A stretch of DNA of 64,000 bases from CBDCCT01 sp965214995 (lineage in GTDB: Bacteria; Deinococcota; Deinococci; Deinococcales; Trueperaceae). The DNA lies in assembly GCA_965214995.1 (NCBI GenBank), contig CBDCCT010000002.1:2728001-2792000 (forward strand), read 5' to 3'. This document shows positions 60,025 to 64,000 of the stretch, one piece after another. The notes below the pieces were generated by a model. That model saw only the letters and a program-made list of their open reading frames with translations. It ran no database searches and was not told where the DNA came from. The position numbers and the translations under genes were made by a program. Within the stretch, counting starts at the first letter, position 1. Every line of letters starts with the position of its first letter.

Positions 60025-61374
60025 TCAGACCATCGTCAACACGTTGGGCCGCCACGGCACCGCGCTCACGACCTCGCCCTCTAGGTCGTAGGTGCTCGAG
60101 CCCGTCACCTTCACATTGACGATGTCGCCGATTTTAACCGTGCCGTCCGAACGCGCATAAACTTTGCCGTCAATGCCTGGCGCGTCCGCTTTCGTGCGCC
60201 CGACGAGGTCGCCGGGAAAGTCGCCGTAGTCGTCCACAATCATCTCTATGGTCCGCCCGACTTTGGCGCGGTTTTTCTCTTCACTGATGCGGCTCTGCAC
60301 CGCCATGAGGCGGGCGTAGCGCTCCTCCTTGACCCCTTCAGGCACGGGGTCGGGCAGCGTGTTGGCGCTAGCGCCCGGCACCTCGCTGTAGGTGAACGCG
60401 CCCACGCGCTCGAGCCGCGCCTCCTCCAGAAAGTCCAAAAGCTGCGTGAAGTCTTCTTCGGTTTCGCCAGGAAAGCCTACGATAAAGGTCGAGCGGACGG
60501 CCAAGTCGGGGCAGACCTCGCGCCAAGAGCGGAGCGTCTCGAGCTGGTTCGCCCCGCCGGGGCGGCGCATGAGCTTGAGGATTCGGGGGCTCGCGTGCTG
60601 CAGGGGCACGTCCAAGTAGGGGAGAAGCTTGCCCTCGGCCATGAGGGGGATGAGGTCCTTGACGTGTGGGTAGGGGTAGACGTAATGCAGCCTCACCCAG
60701 ACGCCCATCTCGGCGAGTTCGCTCACCAGCGGGACCAGGTGCGCGTCAACCTGACGCCCTTGAAATTCGCTTTTGCGGTGCCGCAGGTCCACGCCGTAAG
60801 CCGACGAATCCTGCGCGATGACCATGAGTTCTTTCGTGCCCGCGGCGACGAGGCGGTAGGCTTCATAAAGGATGTCGCCCGCGTCTCTCGAGACTTGCAA
60901 CCCGCGCATCTGCGGGATGATGCAAAACGAGCACTTGTGGTTGCAGCCCTCCGCGATTTTTAAGTACGCGTAGTGGCGCGGCGTGAGCTTGACGCCCTGC
61001 GGCGGCACGAGGCTGGTGAAGGGGTGGGCGTCGGGCGGCAGCACGCGGCGCACGTGCTCCATCACGCCCGTCACGTCCGCCTGGCCCGTGACCGCCAGCA
61101 CGCTCGGGTGGCGCGCCATGATTTCGTCGGGCCGCTCGCCCAAGCAGCCCGTGACGATGACCTTGCCAGTATGCTCCAACGCCTCGCCGATCGCGTCCAG
61201 CGACTCCTCCACCGCCGGGGTGATGAAGCCGCAGGTGTTGACGACGACCACGTCCGCCTCGTCGTATGAGGGCGCGACGCTGTAGCCTTCCGCGCGGAGC
61301 TGCGTGAGGATGCGCTCGCTGTCGACTAAAGCCTTGGGGCAGCCCAAACTTACAAAACCAACTTTTCCAGCCAT
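60025..61374 (-). CDS. rimO: Ribosomal protein S12 methylthiotransferase RimO
   Basis: Radical-SAM enzyme that methylthiolates Asp88 of ribosomal protein S12. The start is the ATG at 61374 (MAGKVGFVSLGCPKALVDSERIL) with TTGGAG upstream; the open frame beyond it is not conserved. 449 residues: N-terminal UPF0004 cluster domain (Cys in LGCPKA, VVNTCGF, VTGCLGE), radical SAM CNHKCSFCIIP, and a C-terminal TRAM domain ending in NVLTMV. The LGCPK-x-x-VDSE motif separates it from MiaB. Confidence 0.95.
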   Translation of the reverse strand: MAGKVGFVSLGCPKALVDSERILTQLRAEGYSVAPSYDEADVVVVNTCGFITPAVEESLDAIGEALEHTGKVIVTGCLGERPDEIMARHPSVLAVTGQADVTGVMEHVRRVLPPDAHPFTSLVPPQGVKLTPRHYAYLKIAEGCNHKCSFCIIPQMRGLQVSRDAGDILYEAYRLVAAGTKELMVIAQDSSAYGVDLRHRKSEFQGRQVDAHLVPLVSELAEMGVWVRLHYVYPYPHVKDLIPLMAEGKLLPYLDVPLQHASPRILKLMRRPGGANQLETLRSWREVCPDLAVRSTFIVGFPGETEEDFTQLLDFLEEARLERVGAFTYSEVPGASANTLPDPVPEGVKEERYARLMAVQSRISEEKNRAKVGRTIEMIVDDYGDFPGDLVGRTKADAPGIDGKVYARSDGTVKIGDIVNVKVTGSSTYDLEGEVVSAVPWRPNVLTMV

Positions 61375-61488
61375 GAAAACTCCAAAAGGGGAATGAGTGA
61401 AATGGGCTTGTGGAGCCCGAAGTAGGCTCGAGTATAGCGCGGCTGGGGCAGAAGCGAAGTTTCTTGGTGCGTGGTACTGTGACGCTGT

Positions 61489-62601
61489 ATGAGCCATATG
61501 ATTCTTTTGGGTGCCGGGGCGTCCGTTGAAGCGGGTAAGAATGTTGAAGCGGGTAAGAAGGGTTTGCCTACGGCGAAAGAGCTTACAAAAGAGTTAATAA
61601 ATCACTTCTCGGATGAATCGCAAGAGAAGAGCATCTTACAGCGTGTGTTAAGCAGAATAAAAGAAGATGGAGAAAAGGTAGATGATATAGATGTAGAACG
61701 TCTTTTGAATGCAGTCGAGCTTATTACCGACCTACACACCTTGGGTCTAAATAAGTTAGTATCCGTGTGGAACCCTAAGACCGATAAAATAGGACCTGCT
61801 CAAGAGGAAGTACCTCGTCAGCTTCGCAATCTAGTGATGAAGAGTAAGGACTACTTGAAACAACGTCTCTGGTGTTCTGATAACACAGATTTATCTTATC
61901 TAAATCCCCTAGCGGAGTTTTTGAAGCAGCAAGTAGAACAGCAGGGAACGACTACTGTAGCTACTCTTAATTACGACAATGTCGTTGAACTTCTCTGCCG
62001 TCAGCATGGCATCCTGTGCTCTTACGGTTTAGATGGTTATGAAGGAAGTTTTCAAGTGAAGCCACCCAAAAAAGGTGTACATCTAATCAAATTACATGGT
62101 TCACTTAACTGGTGTTTAATGGACACTTATGAGATGGGGCCTTCCATATCTCGCTTCGAGATTTTGGAGTGGGGTAACCTAAGATGCACGAGGAACGAGA
62201 TTCACCAGTATGGTAACACTGCCATCATTTTTGGTCAGAGAAATAAACTGTCTCCTGTTGGCCCTTTTCTTGACCTCTACCATACCTTTCGGGACGAACT
62301 CTTCAAAAGAGAAGAATTAACAGGAGCATTGTTGACGGAGAAATTGACAATTATTGGATACTCGTTTGGAGACCCACATATCAATTTTTTAATTGAGAGG
62401 TGGGTTGACGAAGGTCACACATGCACTCTTAACCATATTGACCCACACGCGGACACACTTCTTAACCCCGACTTTACCAGCTCCACTGTGGGCGATACTG
62501 TACAAAGAAACAAAAACTCTTACCTACACTTGACCCATAACCGAATACCAAATGGAACCGGGGAGGGGCTAAAAGATGCAAGGGTTTTTGGTGAGGTCTA
62601 G
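61489..62601 (+). CDS. Stand-alone SIR2-like domain protein
   Basis: A 370-residue protein with SIR2/NAD-binding signatures: ILLGAGASVEAGK at 5-17, ATLNYDN at 158-164, IKLHGSLNW at 200-208 and TIIGYSFGDPHINF at 287-300. In phage-defence systems such domains cleave NAD when triggered. No effector-sensor partner is adjacent and the C-terminus carries no obvious second domain. It is AT-rich and has almost no CTCGAG motifs, in contrast to its neighbours, so it is probably acquired. An in-frame 18-base duplication (61525-61559) repeats VEAGK inside the glycine-rich loop. TACTGT lies 8 bases before the ATG. Confidence 0.75.
   Translation: MSHMILLGAGASVEAGKNVEAGKKGLPTAKELTKELINHFSDESQEKSILQRVLSRIKEDGEKVDDIDVERLLNAVELITDLHTLGLNKLVSVWNPKTDKIGPAQEEVPRQLRNLVMKSKDYLKQRLWCSDNTDLSYLNPLAEFLKQQVEQQGTTTVATLNYDNVVELLCRQHGILCSYGLDGYEGSFQVKPPKKGVHLIKLHGSLNWCLMDTYEMGPSISRFEILEWGNLRCTRNEIHQYGNTAIIFGQRNKLSPVGPFLDLYHTFRDELFKREELTGALLTEKLTIIGYSFGDPHINFLIERWVDEGHTCTLNHIDPHADTLLNPDFTSSTVGDTVQRNKNSYLHLTHNRIPNGTGEGLKDARVFGEV
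61525..61559 (+). repeat. 18-bp tandem duplication within the SIR2-like gene
   Basis: GTTGAAGCGGGTAAGAA occurs at 61525-61541 and 61543-61559, giving six extra codons (VEAGKN-VEAGKK) next to the GAGAS loop. Confidence 0.85.
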
Positions 62602-62621
62602 TGATAGTCTCAAGCCCCCAC

Positions 62622-63857
62622 CTACCCATCCACAGCACGTCCTAAACTTTGTTGCGCCACCAAGTACGGCCTCACCCGCCCCGCCAAATAGAGCGACCCC
62701 GTCACCACGACGCACGCCTCGAGCGGACACACGTCCAAAGCCGCCCCCAACGCCTCCACCGGGTCCTCAACAAAGCATCTTTTAGACGAGCTTTGTATTG
62801 TGCTCTTTTGCGCGTCGGCCTGCGTGACAAAGGTTTGGAGGGCGTGGGGCTCGAGCACCCCCAGCGTCTCCTCACCGAGTTTCTTGGGGAGGCTGCCGAA
62901 CACGAGAACGTAGGGCGTGAGGAGGAGCTTGTGGAGCGCCCCCGCCGCGCTCGGGTTGTGGGCACCGTCTAAGATGACGCTGCGCCCCCGGAGGGTGAAT
63001 CTTTCCATCCGTCCCGGCAGAGGCGCGCTCTCGAGGCCGCACAGGACGGCGCTTTCGTCTGCTCTGCCGTCTACGCGCAGAGCCGCCGCAGCCAGACGCA
63101 TGTTTTGCTCGTGGAGCGGATTTGCAGGCGTAAAGGTTTCAGGAAGCGTGAACAGGTCTGGGTGCGAGGTTTTGGTAACGAGCGGGCTGCCGCGCTCCCC
63201 CGCCACCTCGGCTATCACCACCAGCGCCTGCCCTGTGGCCGCGGTCACGACGGGCACGCCGGGGCGAATCGCCGCCGCCTTGTTCCTGGCGATGTCGCGC
63301 GGGGTCGGTCCTAACGTGTCCAGGTGGTCTCTGCCGACGTTGGTGATGACGACGGTGCGGACGTTTTCCAGAACAATCGTCGCGTCGTGCCGCGCGCCCA
63401 CGCCCGCCTCGAGGACCGCCGCCTCAACCTGCTCTTGGAAAAAATGCCTCAACGCCAGCGCCAGCGTCCACTCGAAAAAGGCGGGTGGAGGCTCGAGCAT
63501 AACGGACGCAACGCGCCCCACAAAGGCTGTGACCTCCTGCTGTGAAATGAGCCGACCGTCCACCGCGACGCGCTCGCAAAAGTTCACCACGTGCGGCGAG
63601 AGAAAGCGCCCGGTGCGCCGCCCGCTCGCCGTCAAGGCCGCGGCGACGGCGGCGGCCACGGTGCCCTTGCCGTTGGTGCCGACGACGTGGACGCTTGAAG
63701 AGGGGTGGGGAAGCTCGAGCCTCTCCATAAGCGCGCGCATCCTTTTGGGGTCTCGAGCGCGCCCGCCCCGCGTCTGGGCGTAGAGCCAGCTTAGAGCGTT
63801 GTCGTAAGCGTGGGCTGATGTGTCGTGAGTGAGGGTGCTTTGTCTGAGGAGCGTCAT
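62622..63857 (-). CDS. folC: Folylpolyglutamate synthase / dihydrofolate synthase
   Basis: A 411-residue Mur-ligase-fold enzyme adding glutamate to dihydropteroate or folates. It has the P-loop GTNGKGTVAAAVAAAL at about 60-75, the omega/acceptor segment RVAVDGRLI, TNVGRDHLDTLGPT and the C-terminal LDGAHNPSAAGAL. SD-like AGAGG precedes the ATG. Two stop-proximal overlaps are absent: the gap to the convergent SIR2-like gene is 20 bases. Confidence 0.9.
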   Translation of the reverse strand: MTLLRQSTLTHDTSAHAYDNALSWLYAQTRGGRARDPKRMRALMERLELPHPSSSVHVVGTNGKGTVAAAVAAALTASGRRTGRFLSPHVVNFCERVAVDGRLISQQEVTAFVGRVASVMLEPPPAFFEWTLALALRHFFQEQVEAAVLEAGVGARHDATIVLENVRTVVITNVGRDHLDTLGPTPRDIARNKAAAIRPGVPVVTAATGQALVVIAEVAGERGSPLVTKTSHPDLFTLPETFTPANPLHEQNMRLAAAALRVDGRADESAVLCGLESAPLPGRMERFTLRGRSVILDGAHNPSAAGALHKLLLTPYVLVFGSLPKKLGEETLGVLEPHALQTFVTQADAQKSTIQSSSKRCFVEDPVEALGAALDVCPLEACVVVTGSLYLAGRVRPYLVAQQSLGRAVDG

Positions 63858-63928
63858 AAGCCTCTAAAGGGCCAGCATAGCGCACCTTTGGAGGCGTTCA
63901 CCACGCTTCATGACAAGACGCGGCGAAA

Positions 63929-63950
63929 ATGGGTCACCGTTATGGGTCAC
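63929..63950 (+). repeat. ATGGGTCAC direct repeat before the last gene
   Basis: ATGGGTCAC at 63929-63937 and again at 63942-63950, 13 bases apart, just before the GGAGG of the gene starting at 63960. Confidence 0.55.
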
Positions 63951-63959
63951 AATGGAGGC

Positions 63960-64000
63960 ATGACTGCCAGAGCCCCCACCCTTTCCCCCACCCTCCACGA
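63960..64000 (+). CDS. Start of a gene cut by the window edge
   Basis: An ATG at 63960 with GGAGG 5 bases upstream opens a frame MTARAPTLSPTLHD. Only 13 codons are visible, too few to identify it. Divergent from folC. Confidence 0.4.
   Translation, partial: MTARAPTLSPTLH

Overview
The window is about 64 kb of GC-rich bacterial chromosome, read as one contiguous piece with genes on both strands. Three things point to the Deinococcota, probably a Truepera-like lineage (inference, no rRNA or marker tree available here). First, the hexamer CTCGAG occurs again and again in both coding and intergenic DNA. Second, many genes have a TANNNT-type -10 box only 5-8 bases before the start codon and no Shine-Dalgarno sequence, i.e. 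leaderless transcripts. Third, the gene set fits: short HisG with HisZ, a large BTAD/ATPase/TPR regulator, ClpA/ClpS and ArgR.

Layout. 1-20 kb is housekeeping: tsaD (cut by the window edge), an RsmC-like methyltransferase, thrB-nnr, a thioredoxin-reductase-like flavoprotein, argR, clpS-clpA, two tandem paralogous small proteins, a SugE/Gdx-type SMR exporter, an M1 peptidase, a TauE/SafE permease, an alpha-carbonic anhydrase, hisZ-hisG, a HIT protein and a membrane protein translationally coupled to a CHASE-HAMP-PAS-GGDEF-EAL protein. 20-25.7 kb holds a lipoprotein subtilase, a BTAD/TPR regulator and two small companions. 25.7-28.5 kb is a graveyard of three broken genes (di-haem peroxidase, serine hydrolase, CapD/WbpM-type epimerase), followed by a BY-kinase/Wzz capsule gene.

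30.5-47.2 kb is a sugar-acid locus: a binding protein with a fused MalF-MalG permease and no local ATPase, glucarate dehydratase, two more enolase-superfamily dehydratases, an RraA-type aldolase, uronate dehydrogenase, mannonate dehydratase, a D-2-hydroxyacid dehydrogenase and a GHL6-type glycosidase. Together they suggest oxidative and isomerising use of hexuronates. It is interrupted by an Arr rifamycin ADP-ribosyltransferase flanked by inverted repeats, a VapBC pair and an AT-rich two-gene module ending in a PLD-fold nuclease. 47-56.6 kb has hemH with a four-cysteine tail, an ankyrin protein, catalase, an S41 peptidase, an SDR enzyme, two Uma2 proteins and hemE-hemF behind a second VapBC. 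56.8-64 kb has a PPC-repeat lipoprotein, a Nudix hydrolase, tRNA-Pro(TGG), tRNA-Gly(TCC) and tRNA-Arg(TCT) separated by a family of tiny hairpins, rimO, a stand-alone SIR2-like protein, folC and the start of one more gene.

The best candidates for something undescribed are the AT-rich wHTH + PLD-like module (39.36-40.68 kb), the SIR2-like gene (61.5 kb), the GTATCAT-loop hairpins between the tRNAs, and the CTCGAG motif load, which drops out of precisely those AT-rich genes. No CRISPR array, rRNA gene, intact insertion sequence or prophage was recognised.
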